NCBI RefSeq assembly: GCF_003837865.1
Contig: NZ_RQIS01000005.1
Coordinates: 275,136 to 339,135, forward strand
Source of the DNA: Paraburkholderia dinghuensis
GTDB lineage: Bacteria > Pseudomonadota > Gammaproteobacteria > Burkholderiales > Burkholderiaceae
DNA: 64,000 nucleotides
Reading direction: 5' to 3'
A program made the position numbers and the translations under genes. The notes under the pieces were generated by a model. The model did not search any database and was not told where the DNA came from. It was given only the letters and a program-made list of their open reading frames with translations. Of this stretch, positions 1-9,239 are shown in pieces; position 1 is the first letter of the stretch; every line of letters starts with the position of its first letter.

Positions 1-2
1 AC

Positions 3-128
3 GTGCTGTTCCTCGGGCCGCAAGGCAAGCAGCAGCCGTTCATCGTCGCCGAGCGTCAGTATCATCACGAAGGCGACGCCGACTGGACCATCATCCTGAT
101 TCTCGACGTACCCAATTCCGCACATTGA
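3..128 (+). CDS. C-terminal end of an unidentified protein (partial)
   Basis: An open frame enters from the left edge and ends at a TGA at 126-128. It gives about 41 residues ending in WTIILILDVPNSAH. I do not recognise the family. The codons have the high third-position GC expected of this genome, so it is probably the tail of a real gene whose start lies outside the window. Nothing can be said about function. Confidence 0.55.
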   Translation: MLFLGPQGKQQPFIVAERQYHHEGDADWTIILILDVPNSAH

Positions 129-397
129 TCCCGGCGCGGCCGCCGCGCGGATGCTGAACCGCGCAGGACGGCCAGAACGACGATGCGCCAATGATGCCAG
201 GACCGCCCGGTATGCGCTGTATGCGCCGGGACGCATCGTCGTGTTCCCTGCATGTCCCTCCAACGATTGCAAACGCAACTGCTGTGTCGCCAGCACGCCC
301 GGCTTCGCCCGTGCGATGCACATGCTGTGCGGCTGTGTTTCACCTGCCCTTCCTGAACTAGCGAATTCTGCCGCAAAGCCGTTGCCCCAGCGCAGCG

Positions 398-802
398 TCA
401 CTCGACCACGCGCCGCCGCGCCACCTTCACCTCACCGCGATGCGCCTTGCCGTCGAGGCGTCGCAGCTTCGAGGCGCGGGTGGGCCGGGTCGACACGCGT
501 GCCTTGCGGGTCACACTCACACTGTCGACGAGTTCGTCGAGGCGTGCGAGCGCGGCTGCGCGGTTCTGCTCCTGCGTGCGGTACTCCTGCGATTTGATCA
601 CGACTACGCCCTCGCGCGAGATACGCCGGTCGTTCAGGCAGAGCAGCCGCATTTTCACCACCTCGGGCAGCGACGACGCCCGAATGTCAAAACGCAGATG
701 AATCGCGCTCGACACCTTGTTCACGTTCTGCCCACCCGCGCCTTGTGCACGAACGGCGACCAGTTCGACCTCATGTGGGGCGATGGGATGGCGAGTGGTC
801 AT
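398..802 (-). CDS. arfB: Alternative ribosome-rescue factor ArfB (YaeJ), peptidyl-tRNA hydrolase
   Basis: A 134-residue protein of the class I release-factor-like family. It carries the catalytic GGQ motif at residues 23-25 ([14 protein letters not shown]), followed by the conserved RISREG segment and a basic C-terminal tail rich in Arg and Lys. In ArfB that tail enters the empty mRNA channel of stalled ribosomes, and GGQ hydrolyses the stuck peptidyl-tRNA. Length and layout match E. coli YaeJ, about 140 residues. I chose the ATG at 802 because it puts GGQ at the family's usual position; the open frame continues upstream to 931, but that extension has no family similarity. It appears to be a single-gene unit. 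Confidence 0.93.
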   Translation of the reverse strand: MTTRHPIAPHEVELVAVRAQGAGGQNVNKVSSAIHLRFDIRASSLPEVVKMRLLCLNDRRISREGVVVIKSQEYRTQEQNRAAALARLDELVDSVSVTRKARVSTRPTRASKLRRLDGKAHRGEVKVARRRVVE

Positions 803-1040
803 GTCGGGCAGTGAATCGGACTGGAGTACAAGGGGGTGGAATGGTGTGCGACGGCGGGCATGCGATGACGCATGCGCGAGTGTCGCACAGGCTCCGACTC
901 GCAGACATGTTTCCGGGCATGCTCGACGCAAGCTTCACCGCGCGTTCCGCGAAGACGCCGTTTGCTCGCCGTTTGCCGATCGGCAGTCCTTCGGCCATAC
1001 TTTCTCCAACGCCCGAAACACTGACTGGAGCATGCGTCTG

Positions 1041-1682
1041 ATGAAGCTGCGCCCGGCATTCGTCGCCGAACTGGCGGTCAATCTGCTCCTGCCCTGGGTG
1101 GCCTACTCTCTCGCGCACCCGCGTTACGGCGAATTCGGTGGGCTCGTCGCTTCGGCCGTACCGCCGCTTGTCTGGAGCATCGTCGAACTCGTGCGCTTCA
1201 AGCGCGTCGACGCGCTCTCCTCGATCGTGCTGCTCGGCATCGTGCTCTCGCTCGTCGCGATGGCATTCGGCGGCAGCCCGCGCGTGCTGCTCATGCGCGA
1301 GTGTTTTGCGTCGGGCGCCATCGGCGTTACCTTCCTCGTGACGCTCTTCGCGCGCCGACCGCTCGTGTTCTACCTTGCGCGTGCAACCGTCGCGCGCGAG
1401 ACACCCGAAGGCGTCGCACGCTTCGAGCGGCTCTGGAGTGAGCGCCGCGAGTTCGCGACGGCGATGCGCATGCTCACCGTCGTCTGGGGTATCGGCATGA
1501 CCTTCGACGGCGCGCTGCGCGCCTGGCTCGCCGCGACCTGGCCGATCGAGCGCTTCCTCATCGTCTCGCCGATCCTCGGCTACAGTGTGTTCGGCGGTCT
1601 GCTCGCGTGGACGTTCTGGTATCGCACACGCATGCGGCGCATCCATGGCACCAACGGACTGCTCGGCGACCCAGCCGCCTGA
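1041..1682 (+). CDS. VC0807-like integral membrane protein
   Basis: A 213-residue hydrophobic protein with about six membrane segments, resembling the VC0807 family (an inner-membrane family of unknown function related to intracellular septation-type proteins). The first segments begin right at the N terminus (FVAELAVNLLLPWVAY). A short charged linker (ERLWSERREF) separates the two halves, and the C-terminal segment ends in a basic stretch (YRTRMRRIHG) consistent with positive-inside topology. The ATG at 1041 has a GGAG ten bases upstream; an in-frame ATG at 1032 is also possible. No operon partner is evident. The family name is an inference from overall pattern. Confidence 0.7.
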   Translation: MKLRPAFVAELAVNLLLPWVAYSLAHPRYGEFGGLVASAVPPLVWSIVELVRFKRVDALSSIVLLGIVLSLVAMAFGGSPRVLLMRECFASGAIGVTFLVTLFARRPLVFYLARATVARETPEGVARFERLWSERREFATAMRMLTVVWGIGMTFDGALRAWLAATWPIERFLIVSPILGYSVFGGLLAWTFWYRTRMRRIHGTNGLLGDPAA

Positions 1683-1798
1683 CACGGCACGCCGCGCCCG
1701 TGCGCGACGCCGTTCATCACGTTGCATGTGGGGGTGATCTGGGCGTGGTTGAAATCAGTTAGACTCACCGTCCGCTCCCGAACTTTCACCGGCAGTCG

Positions 1799-4198
1799 AT
1801 GCGCTACTCGGTAGAAATCCGCAAGTTTCTCTACAGCCAGTACTTCTACGGCGGCCTGCGCATCGCGATCGGCATCTCGCTTCCGGCCATCCTGTGCCTG
1901 CTCGTCTTCGACAAAAGCGAACTCGGCTTCACCATCTCGACCGGCGCGCTCGGCGCGTGTGTCGTCGACATGCCCGGTCCGCTCAAGTACAAGCGCAACG
2001 AAATGCTCGCGTGCAGCGCGATCGGTTTTCTGGCCGCTTACGCCACGGGCCTCGCGACCGTCAATTCCATCGCGCTCTGGGCCACCGTCGTGCCGCTCAC
2101 GTTCGTGCTGTCGCTCGTCGTGGTCTACGGCAACCGCTGGCCGCAGATCAGTTTCGCGACGCTCTTCATGATGGTGATGACGCTCGAAGAGCACTTCACG
2201 CCGCATCAGGCGCTCGTCAACGCGCTGTGGATCCTGCTCGGCGGGCTTTGGTACACGGCCTGGTCCACCCTCGTGAGCCGGCTCATGCTCGATCGCATCG
2301 AGCAGCAGGCGCTCGCGGAAAATGTGTTCGCCTGTGCCGACTATCTGCTCGCGCGCGCCCAGTTCTACGACCTCGACAACGATCTCGACGACTGCTATCG
2401 CAATCTCGTCGCGAAGCAGATCGCGGCGGTCGAGCGCCAGGACGCCGCGCGCGATATCGTGCTGCGCAATCTGCCGAAGTTCAGGCGCGGCAAGCCTGAT
2501 CCGCACCGCGCGATGCACTTCAATCTGTTCATCAACACAGTCGATCTGCACGAACTCTTCGTGGGCGCGCACACCGACTACCCGCTCGTGCGCAACACGT
2601 TCGGCGGCTCCGATCTGCTGGTGTTTTACCGCGATCTGATCCGCAAGGCCGCCGCCGATCTCGAGGACATCGGCCTCGCTGTGCTGCAGAACCAGGTGCC
2701 GCGCGCGAGCGTCAACGTGAAAGCCGAGCTGCGCGCGATCGAGTACGAACTGGAGCTGCTCAAGAAACGCGATCTGCCCTCGACCGATCCCGAGGCGTAT
2801 TCGGCGATCTCGGCGTCGTTCCGGCGCATCTGGAGCGCAACGCGTCTCATCGATCGCATGCGCCGCAGTCTTGCTAGCGAAGTGCCGACCACGGAAACCG
2901 AGCTGCGCATCGACGCGGCGCTGCAGCGTTTCGTCACGAGCCGCAACGTGTCGTACATGCAGATCTTCTCGAATCTCACGATGGCCTCGCCGAGTTTTCG
3001 GCACGCGCTGCGCGTGACGATCGCGGTGGCGGTGGGTTTCTGGCTGGGGCGACTCCTGCCGCTCACGAACGCGTACTGGATAGTGATGACGAGCATCATC
3101 ATCCTGAAGCCCGGCTACTCGCTTACACGCCAGCGCAACGCGCAGCGTATCGTCGGCACGTTGATCGGCTGCGCGGCGAGCGTCGCCATGATTCTGCTCG
3201 TCAAAGAGCCGCTCGTGCTGCTCGTCTCGATGTTCGCCGCGATGGTGATGAGCTACAGCCTTCTGCTCTTCAACTACACGGCGAGCGTGGTGTTCACGTC
3301 GTCCTATGTGTTGCTGATGTTCCATCTGCTCGCGCCGGGCAACATGCGCATCATCGGCGAACGCGCGATCGACACCGTGGTGGGCTGCATGATCGCGATC
3401 GCTGCGAGCCGTCTGTTCCCGTACTGGGAGTACCGGTTGATGGGCAAGCTCGTGCACGACATGATCGCCTCCATGCGCCAGTATCTTGACGCGAGCTGGT
3501 GGGGGATCGGTACACGCGGGGCGTCGCTAGCCGGGGCCGACGCGCTCCCGGGCGCAAATGCAACGGCCGGCGTCGACGCCACCACACACACGAACAGTCC
3601 CGCCACAGCGAGCGGGGAGGCAGCCATCTCCTCTGGCGTGACGCGCGGCCTCACCGCCGCTGCGCCGGGCGCAAAAGCGGGCACGCAGGGAAGCACATCG
3701 GCGAATGCAGTCGAGAGCGACTACCGCTACCGCCTCGCCCGCAAGAACGTCCACGTCGCGTTTGCGAATCTCGGTCAGGCCTTCCAGCGAATGATGCTCG
3801 AGCCGAAGTCGGCTCAAAAATTCGTCGCAGAACTGAACGACTTGCTGGTCCGCAGCCACGTGCTGGCATCGCAGATCACGGCAGCGGCTCCGCTCCTGCG
3901 CAGCGCGGCGAAGCCCCGACGCGCCGTGCCACTCGACGCGCTGGAACGCGCGCTCTCATGCGTGAGCGAGAACCTCGGCGCGGCCGAAGCCGGCACGCCC
4001 GCCCCCGCCGACCAGCTCGACGCGACGCGTCGGCTCACACGCGATCTCGATGCCATGGTGGTCAGCGCCGAGCGCACGCTCGGGGCGTACGGAGAATTGA
4101 CGCAGGAATTGAAACTGCTTTCGCATCAGTGCAAGCAGATGATCGCGGCGTCGTGGATCATACGCAAAGATGCGAGCGTGATCCGGCTTCCGGAATGA
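1799..4198 (+). CDS. FUSC/YccS-family inner-membrane transporter-like protein
   Basis: A 799-residue protein with the two-block layout of the FUSC (fusaric acid resistance-like) and YccS/YhfK families. An N-terminal block of about six membrane helices (residues 18-180) is followed by a long cytoplasmic helical region (about 180-395), a second block (about 400-545) containing the typical WIVMTSIIILKPGYSLTRQR signature, and a helical C-terminal tail. Such proteins are presumed efflux components, but the YccS branch has no proven substrate. An unusual Ala/Gly/Thr/Ser-rich stretch at about residues 570-638 interrupts the C-terminal tail. The start ATG has a weak ribosome site. No adaptor or outer-membrane gene is adjacent, which argues against a classical AaeAB or FusABCDE operon. 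Confidence 0.85.
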   Translation: MRYSVEIRKFLYSQYFYGGLRIAIGISLPAILCLLVFDKSELGFTISTGALGACVVDMPGPLKYKRNEMLACSAIGFLAAYATGLATVNSIALWATVVPLTFVLSLVVVYGNRWPQISFATLFMMVMTLEEHFTPHQALVNALWILLGGLWYTAWSTLVSRLMLDRIEQQALAENVFACADYLLARAQFYDLDNDLDDCYRNLVAKQIAAVERQDAARDIVLRNLPKFRRGKPDPHRAMHFNLFINTVDLHELFVGAHTDYPLVRNTFGGSDLLVFYRDLIRKAAADLEDIGLAVLQNQVPRASVNVKAELRAIEYELELLKKRDLPSTDPEAYSAISASFRRIWSATRLIDRMRRSLASEVPTTETELRIDAALQRFVTSRNVSYMQIFSNLTMASPSFRHALRVTIAVAVGFWLGRLLPLTNAYWIVMTSIIILKPGYSLTRQRNAQRIVGTLIGCAASVAMILLVKEPLVLLVSMFAAMVMSYSLLLFNYTASVVFTSSYVLLMFHLLAPGNMRIIGERAIDTVVGCMIAIAASRLFPYWEYRLMGKLVHDMIASMRQYLDASWWGIGTRGASLAGADALPGANATAGVDATTHTNSPATASGEAAISSGVTRGLTAAAPGAKAGTQGSTSANAVESDYRYRLARKNVHVAFANLGQAFQRMMLEPKSAQKFVAELNDLLVRSHVLASQITAAAPLLRSAAKPRRAVPLDALERALSCVSENLGAAEAGTPAPADQLDATRRLTRDLDAMVVSAERTLGAYGELTQELKLLSHQCKQMIAASWIIRKDASVIRLPE

Positions 4199-4230
4199 CG
4201 CGCCGCGTGGCCGCACGAATGGCCGCCACG

Positions 4231-4425
4231 CTACTGCGCGGCGCCGCTCGCGTGTGAAACGGCTTCGCTCGCGGCCTCACTGGCGGGCTGCGGCTGGGTG
4301 GCTTCTTCGTATTCGCGCTTGTCGCGAACTGCATTGAAGAGCACGGTTCCGATCACCAGAAGCACCACCACCACGATGAAAACACCTACGCCAAAGACGG
4401 GGTTCTTCTTGTGCGGATCGTTCAT
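4231..4425 (-). CDS. Small single-span membrane protein
   Basis: A 64-residue protein with one strongly hydrophobic segment (residues 10-32, GVGVFIVVVVLLVIGTVLF). It is followed by a short charged stretch (RDKREYEE) and an Ala/Ser/Glu-rich tail. The N terminus is polar and basic, so the tail should face the periplasm, though this is not certain. It is convergent with the upstream transporter gene. I do not recognise a named family. The length, the clear membrane segment and the good codon pattern support a real small gene. Confidence 0.6.
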   Translation of the reverse strand: MNDPHKKNPVFGVGVFIVVVVLLVIGTVLFNAVRDKREYEEATQPQPASEAASEAVSHASGAAQ

Positions 4426-4514
4426 GGCTTACCGGAGCGATAAAGGGCGAGCGGGCATTCTACGCCGCGGCGCCTTGCAGACAGCTTGCGGCGCAGGTGC
4501 TGCGCGCCGCCGGC

Positions 4515-4982
4515 TTATTCCATTCGCGTGGCCCGCACCGGCAGCGCCGTCGAGTATTTGAGCTGCTCCATCGCGAAGCTCGAACTCACGTCGGAAAGCG
4601 GCACGGCACGAATCAGTTGCTTGTAGACGCGGTCGTAGTCGTCGATGTCCGCCACCACGACGCGCAACAGATAGTCCGTCTCGCCGCTCATGCGGTACGC
4701 CTCGACGATCTCCGGGATGTCCTGCACCGCGCGCGTGAAGGTCTGCGCCCACGCCTCAGTGTGCTGGTTCGTGCGCACCGCGACGAACACGGTCGTCCCC
4801 ACGCCTAGCTTCTTCGGATCGCACAGCGCCACCTGCGCGCGGATCACGCCCGTCTCTTTGAGACGCTGCACGCGCTTCCAGCAGGGCGTCTGCGAGAGGT
4901 TCACCCGCTGGGCCAGTTCGGCGACCGGCATCGTGGCGTCTTGCTGCAACAGCTCGATGAGCTTTCTGTCGATGACATCCAT
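4515..4982 (-). CDS. Lrp/AsnC-family transcriptional regulator
   Basis: A 155-residue protein with the standard Lrp/AsnC layout. An N-terminal helix-turn-helix starts at MDVIDRKLIELLQQD and has its recognition helix around LSQTPCWKRVQRL. The C-terminal RAM (amino-acid-binding) domain has the typical GETDYLLRVVVADIDDYDR signature. The ATG at 4982 is preceded by GGAAGAG at good spacing. The gene is divergent from the cysteine-dioxygenase-like gene at 5110. The shared 127-bp AT-rich gap suggests that it controls that gene in response to an amino acid or thiol, which is an inference from position. Confidence 0.92.
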   Translation of the reverse strand: MDVIDRKLIELLQQDATMPVAELAQRVNLSQTPCWKRVQRLKETGVIRAQVALCDPKKLGVGTTVFVAVRTNQHTEAWAQTFTRAVQDIPEIVEAYRMSGETDYLLRVVVADIDDYDRVYKQLIRAVPLSDVSSSFAMEQLKYSTALPVRATRME

Positions 4983-5109
4983 TTCTGCTCTTCCCCAGTT
5001 GTAGTAATTTTTTCTATTCAGAGACGGTACAGCGAAATTATATGGAAACTCTTTCTCGACGCAAGCGGGTATAAACAGGTTTATCCGGACCATCCGTGCG
5101 AGATCGACG

Positions 5110-5793
5110 ATGAACTCCCCTGCCGAACCTGCTTTCCTGCGCGCCGCGTACGCCATCGAGGACCATGCAGCGGCAGTGGCCGGCCTGCACGCAGCGCTCG
5201 ATGCCGCCTTCGACGCTTGCACAACGCCCGCCGATCCGTCGCAGTGCCCCGCTTTTGCGCGCGGCATGCGCGGCGCGCTCGCCGTCGCACTCGCCGAGCC
5301 GGCGATCATCCTGGCCGGACAACGCGAAGGCAGCAGCGAACGATATCGCCGCCACGTTATCGCCGCCGACCCCGCGGGCCGCTACACGGTCGCGGCGCTC
5401 GTCTGGCAGCCGGGCCAGGCAAGTCCGATTCACGCGCACCACACCTGGTGCGGCTTCACGGTGCTCGAAGGCACGTTGACCGAAACGCTCTACTCGTGGG
5501 AAGCAACGCGCGGCGGCGCGAATGCCGTGCGCGACCATCTGCGTGCGCCAGGCACGGTGTCGTTCGTCGGAAGTGGGTGTAGAAGCGGAAGCGGTCACGG
5601 CGGCATTCACAGGCTGTCGAACGACAGTCATGCCAAAGCGGTCTCGCTACATGTCTATGGCGTGGACGCCGAGCGCATCGCGACGCACGTGAACGACGTA
5701 CTGCCACTCGCTACACCAGCGCCGTGCGCGGTTCGGGAAGTCAACGGCGACGCGCGTGCGCACGACGTTTCGCCACGCATCGCACGCGCCTAG
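5110..5793 (+). CDS. Cysteine dioxygenase-family cupin (thiol dioxygenase)
   Basis: A 227-residue cupin. The first cupin motif is at residues 106-121 (SPIHAHHTWCGFTVLEG), with likely metal ligands His108 and His110. A later His167 in GGIHRLSN matches the third ligand of bacterial thiol dioxygenases. These mononuclear Fe(II) enzymes oxidise cysteine or 3-mercaptopropionate to the sulfinate with O2. Which substrate is used here cannot be told from sequence. The divergent Lrp-type regulator at 4982 fits amino-acid-linked control. The protein is slightly longer than most members of the family, which are near 190-200 residues, with extra residues at both ends. Confidence 0.85.
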   Translation: MNSPAEPAFLRAAYAIEDHAAAVAGLHAALDAAFDACTTPADPSQCPAFARGMRGALAVALAEPAIILAGQREGSSERYRRHVIAADPAGRYTVAALVWQPGQASPIHAHHTWCGFTVLEGTLTETLYSWEATRGGANAVRDHLRAPGTVSFVGSGCRSGSGHGGIHRLSNDSHAKAVSLHVYGVDAERIATHVNDVLPLATPAPCAVREVNGDARAHDVSPRIARA

Positions 5794-5800
5794 CCGCGGC

Positions 5801-5837
5801 TAACCACGCACGATTAACCGCGCACGACTAACCGCGG
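5801..5837. repeat. Short tandem repeat, 14-bp unit
   Basis: Two 14-base units (5801-5814 and 5815-5828, differing at two positions) plus a 9-base partial unit, reading TAACCRCGCACGAY. The array lies between the ends of the convergent dioxygenase and MscS genes and runs over the MscS stop codon. It is probably recent slippage or duplication with no obvious role. Confidence 0.6.
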
Positions 5838-8353
5838 CTTCCCGAGCCGCCCGCAGTCGGAATCTGCGGCGGCGAGCCGTCGGGACCGGAGGTCGTCGGG
5901 GGAGCGGGCCGCGGCTCGTGCGAAGCGTCGCGCGGCACGCCGGCCCTCGCCGCCTTTCGCGGCAGCGCCAGATCGTCGTCGAGCGGCGCGGCTGGCTCAC
6001 CGGGCGACGACATGTGAACCTGCATCTGCGGCACGGGTATCTCGATCCCGGCTTCGTCCATGCGTCGCTTGAGGCGCGCGTTGAACGCGCGCGCGACGCT
6101 CCATTGCTGCAGCGGCCGCGTCTTGATCTGGCCTTTGACCACCATCCAGTTCGGATCGAAGCGATCGAGGCCCCACACTTCGACAGGCCCGAGAATTTCG
6201 CGCCGATAACGAAAATCCGCGACCAGTTCCGCACCCACGTCGCGGATCATCCGCGTAACCGTATCGAGTTCTACTGAAAACGGCACGCGCACCTCGAACA
6301 CCGCGAACGCAAAGTCGCGCGACAGGTTCTTCACGATCTTGATCTGCGAGAACGGGATGGCGTGGATCGCACCCTGGCCGTCGCGCAGACGCACGGTGCG
6401 GATCGAAAGATGCTCGACGGTGCCAGCGTGGCCGTTGTCGAGGTCGATCCAGTCGCCGACCGATATGGTCTCCTCAATGATGATGAACAGACCTGTGATG
6501 AGGTCGCTCACGAGCGACTGTGCACCGAAGCCGATCGCAAGGCCGATGACGCCCGCGCCCGCGAGCAATGGCGTCACGTTGATGCCGAGTTTGGCCGCCG
6601 TGACAATCCCGGCAATCGCGACGATCGTCACAAGCAGCGCATTGCGTGCGAGCGGCAGCATGGTGCGCGCACGCGTGCTGGGCGCACGGACTTTGCCACG
6701 CGGGCTGCTCGGATTGAGCGCTTCGAGCATCGCAGTGTCGAGGATGATCCACACGAGCCACGCGAGAAACAGCGTCGCACCGATTGCGAAAATCGCGTGC
6801 GCGATGCCGCGCGCGGCCACGTTCGCCTCGATGATGCGCGCAATCGAGATGTCCCACAGGCGCGCGCACGACTCAAAATAGGCGAGCCAGATAAAGACCG
6901 TGAGGAGCGTACCCGCGAAGCGCAGGAGCCGCCACAGATACGGCGAGCGCCGCCGCACGCGCTTGGGATCGGGCCGCGTGATGCGACGCACGATCGCCGA
7001 AAGGAAGAACGCAAGCACGAGCAAAAGCGCCATGACGATCGAGTTCTGCAGCACGTTCGAACCGCCATTGACGCCGCCTATCGTCGCAACGATCGAGGCG
7101 ACCGCGAGGACCAGCATCGGTACATGCCAGAGCGAGGCGAGCACGTCGAAGATTTCGGTGAGTGCCTTGTGGTCGTGGCGCAGCACGTAGCTGCGATTGC
7201 GGATCAGTTGCGCGACGGGCCGCCTGAACGCGACGGCGAAGGTGGCAGTCATCACGGCGGCGCACATGTTTGCGAATGTGGACACGAGCGCGGCCAGATT
7301 CGTGCCGATCTGAAATGCGATTTCGTAGTTGGTCGCCGCATCGCCTAGCGCGCTGAGTACGCCGATCGCGAAGAGCGGCCGACGCCCGCGCGCGATCAGG
7401 ATGCGCACGGCGGCACGCCGGTGCCCCGAGCCAAACAGCGAAAACATGGTGAGGCAGATCGCCGAGAACACCGCGCCCGCGACGATTGCATACGCAATCA
7501 CAAGTCCTATCGTGCGGCCGACAGCGTCGGGCAGCGCGCGCTCGACGATGAGCACCACGAAGAACGCGACGATAAACGGACCGACACGATGCAGCGCGAA
7601 AACGACAAGTTCGAGCGTGGTCGGATTGGGCTGCAAATCGGTTGCGACCGAGAAACGCCGCAGCAGGCGGTGCACGAGCCAGAGCAGCGCGGCAGCGGTT
7701 ATGCCCCAACCTGCCAGCATCTCGCCCACGTCGAGCATCAGTTGGCCTGTATTCGCTTCGCCCTCGCCCACGGCGAGCGTGACGAGTTCGTTGCCGGCCG
7801 CGGAAAAACGCCCTGTCCAGTAACGCAGCGGGTTGCGGCCCTGCCGCGCGTCGGCTTCGACTGACGTGATTCCCGACGCGATCGCGCCGAGCAACCCGGA
7901 CGCCCCGGCGACGCCGGAAGCCGGTGCCGGCGCGGCGTTGCTCGAAGTTTCGCGCAGCTTCTTCAACTGGGTCACGAGCGCGTTGCGCTGGCGATCGTTC
8001 TCGAGCGTGGTGATCACGCTGTCGAGCGAGTGAGCGAATTCGGCCGCGCTGGCAGGACTCGGCGCGGACGCAGCTTCGGCCGCCGATGCGTCCGAAGCCG
8101 CAGCAGGCTTGCCCGTGATAACGCTCTTCAGTGTCGGCAACAGGGGCGCAGGTGCAACCTCGGCGACGGCGGGTCTCGTACACGCCATCGCACATGCCAA
8201 CGCGACCGCTAGCCACGCAAACACGACCGGCGCACGGCGCAGGCGCCTCAGCGCCGCGCACGCGGTTCGCAAGCCGGGAGTCGAACCCCTGGCGGGCGGC
8301 ACAGCATGCCGCCAACGCGCGCGCGTATCGTCCCGTCCGGAGCGTGAAGTCAT
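5828..8353 (-). CDS. Large MscS-family mechanosensitive channel
   Basis: An 841-residue protein. It has an N-terminal signal or first membrane segment (about residues 40-64, FAWLAVALACAMAC), a periplasmic Ala/Ser-rich region, and many membrane helices between about 200 and 590. The MscS core follows at about 590-780 with the pore-helix signature GVIGLAIGFGAQSLVSDLI and the beta domain (GDWIDLDNGHAGTVEHLSIR). A Pro/Ser/Gly-rich C-terminal tail follows. The size and extra helices resemble the YbiO/MscM-type channels that release solutes during hypo-osmotic shock. The start at 8353 has no strong ribosome site; a GTG at 8380 is the alternative. The gene stands alone. Confidence 0.9.
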   Translation of the reverse strand: MTSRSGRDDTRARWRHAVPPARGSTPGLRTACAALRRLRRAPVVFAWLAVALACAMACTRPAVAEVAPAPLLPTLKSVITGKPAAASDASAAEAASAPSPASAAEFAHSLDSVITTLENDRQRNALVTQLKKLRETSSNAAPAPASGVAGASGLLGAIASGITSVEADARQGRNPLRYWTGRFSAAGNELVTLAVGEGEANTGQLMLDVGEMLAGWGITAAALLWLVHRLLRRFSVATDLQPNPTTLELVVFALHRVGPFIVAFFVVLIVERALPDAVGRTIGLVIAYAIVAGAVFSAICLTMFSLFGSGHRRAAVRILIARGRRPLFAIGVLSALGDAATNYEIAFQIGTNLAALVSTFANMCAAVMTATFAVAFRRPVAQLIRNRSYVLRHDHKALTEIFDVLASLWHVPMLVLAVASIVATIGGVNGGSNVLQNSIVMALLLVLAFFLSAIVRRITRPDPKRVRRRSPYLWRLLRFAGTLLTVFIWLAYFESCARLWDISIARIIEANVAARGIAHAIFAIGATLFLAWLVWIILDTAMLEALNPSSPRGKVRAPSTRARTMLPLARNALLVTIVAIAGIVTAAKLGINVTPLLAGAGVIGLAIGFGAQSLVSDLITGLFIIIEETISVGDWIDLDNGHAGTVEHLSIRTVRLRDGQGAIHAIPFSQIKIVKNLSRDFAFAVFEVRVPFSVELDTVTRMIRDVGAELVADFRYRREILGPVEVWGLDRFDPNWMVVKGQIKTRPLQQWSVARAFNARLKRRMDEAGIEIPVPQMQVHMSSPGEPAAPLDDDLALPRKAARAGVPRDASHEPRPAPPTTSGPDGSPPQIPTAGGSGSRG

Positions 8354-8778
8354 GGTGAAAGGGGCGAAGTCGGATTGCACCAGTCTAGCCGCACTACGCT
8401 GAACCGCGTGGCGCGCGTGCGTAACAGAATGTCAGCGTCCACTCGCGTAGCCTCCGTCGCAGCAGTCAGCGGCCTGGGCGACCCGGTGACTAAACCGGTC
8501 GACTCCAGTTCGTCGACGAACTCGACCAGGTCGGTTTGTGCCTGGATGCGGCCCGAACATCTTGCATCGGCGATCGGTCCATCCGCGCCAATTCGGTGCT
8601 GGCTGTATAAGCAAGTTACATATTCAAGGACCGAGCGCCCGCCTGCTGCATCCGCCACGTACGCGCAGCGCGACAGCATACGCAAAGTTGGCATCTGCAC
8701 TCGCGGCGGACCCGCACCGAAAACGCGGCCGTTGCGATCACGCCCAATCTGAGCCTCGAGCGCCGCACTTCGAATTGG
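8354..8778. other. 425-bp gap with no intact gene
   Basis: No convincing complete gene is seen here. The only coding-like signal is a short MarR-like stretch on the minus strand (listed separately). The part nearest 8600-8640 is locally AT-richer (TGTATAAGCAAGTTACATATTC) and could carry a promoter, but no clear -35/-10 pair stands out. Confidence 0.5.
8431..8547 (-). pseudogene. Possible remnant of a MarR-type winged-helix gene
   Basis: One minus-strand frame encodes a stretch containing DLVEFVDELESTGLVTGSPR. This resembles the recognition-helix-to-wing part of MarR regulators (LVDxLExxGLVxRxPxPxDRRA). The sequence around it has no recognisable start or full domain. It could be a decayed regulator or chance similarity. 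Nothing else of the domain is visible. Confidence 0.25.
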
Positions 8779-9231
8779 CTAGTCGCCAGCGTCCGAGGCC
8801 GGAGCCGGTACCGCATTGACGGCAGGGGCCGGAGCCGACGCCGCCGCGCCGCTCGCCCACTGCTGCAGCGAACGTCCGGCCACTTCTAACCCCGCGCCGG
8901 TGGCCGCCGCAGCGTGGCCGAGCATGGCCTGTCCAGCGCTCGCCGCGTCGCGCAACTGGCCCCGTGCGGAAGAGGCGAGTTCCGCCGTCGAAGCACTCGC
9001 GCCCGCCGTCTGCGACGAAGCGGCATCGATCTGCCGGTTCACGAAACTCGCCGCCTGATCGAGCCGCTGGGCGGCCTGTTGTGCGGCCTGCTGAACCGCC
9101 TGCTGCGCGGCCGCGGCGGATTGGCCTGCACTGCTGCCGGGCGCCGATGCATCCTGCTTGCTGCATGCGGCGAGCACCGCGCAGGCCAGAACGGGCACGG
9201 CGGCCCGGCGTATCGAGGCGTGCAAAGACAT
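8779..9231 (-). CDS. Alanine-rich putative lipoprotein
   Basis: A 150-residue protein with a lipoprotein signal peptide ending in a lipobox (VLACAVLAACSK), so the mature protein should begin at the Cys near residue 22. The rest is Ala/Gln/Ser-rich and predicted helical (QQAVQQAAQQAAQRLDQAAS), with no catalytic motif. The ATG at 9231 is preceded by GAGGA at good spacing. It lies 8 bp downstream of the GNAT gene on the same strand, so the two are probably co-transcribed. Function unknown. Confidence 0.7.
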   Translation of the reverse strand: MSLHASIRRAAVPVLACAVLAACSKQDASAPGSSAGQSAAAAQQAVQQAAQQAAQRLDQAASFVNRQIDAASSQTAGASASTAELASSARGQLRDAASAGQAMLGHAAAATGAGLEVAGRSLQQWASGAAASAPAPAVNAVPAPASDAGD

Positions 9232-9239
9232 GGTCGTCC

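Noticed and set aside
151..597. Plus-strand frame of 148 codons over the arfB end
   Set aside because: No family similarity, no ribosome site, and it overlaps arfB, whose GGQ motif and length are convincing.
1580..3457. A 625-codon open frame on the minus strand opposite the YccS-like gene
   Set aside because: It is extremely Arg/His/Asp/Glu-rich with no recognisable domain, and it mirrors the high third-position GC of the real gene on the other strand.
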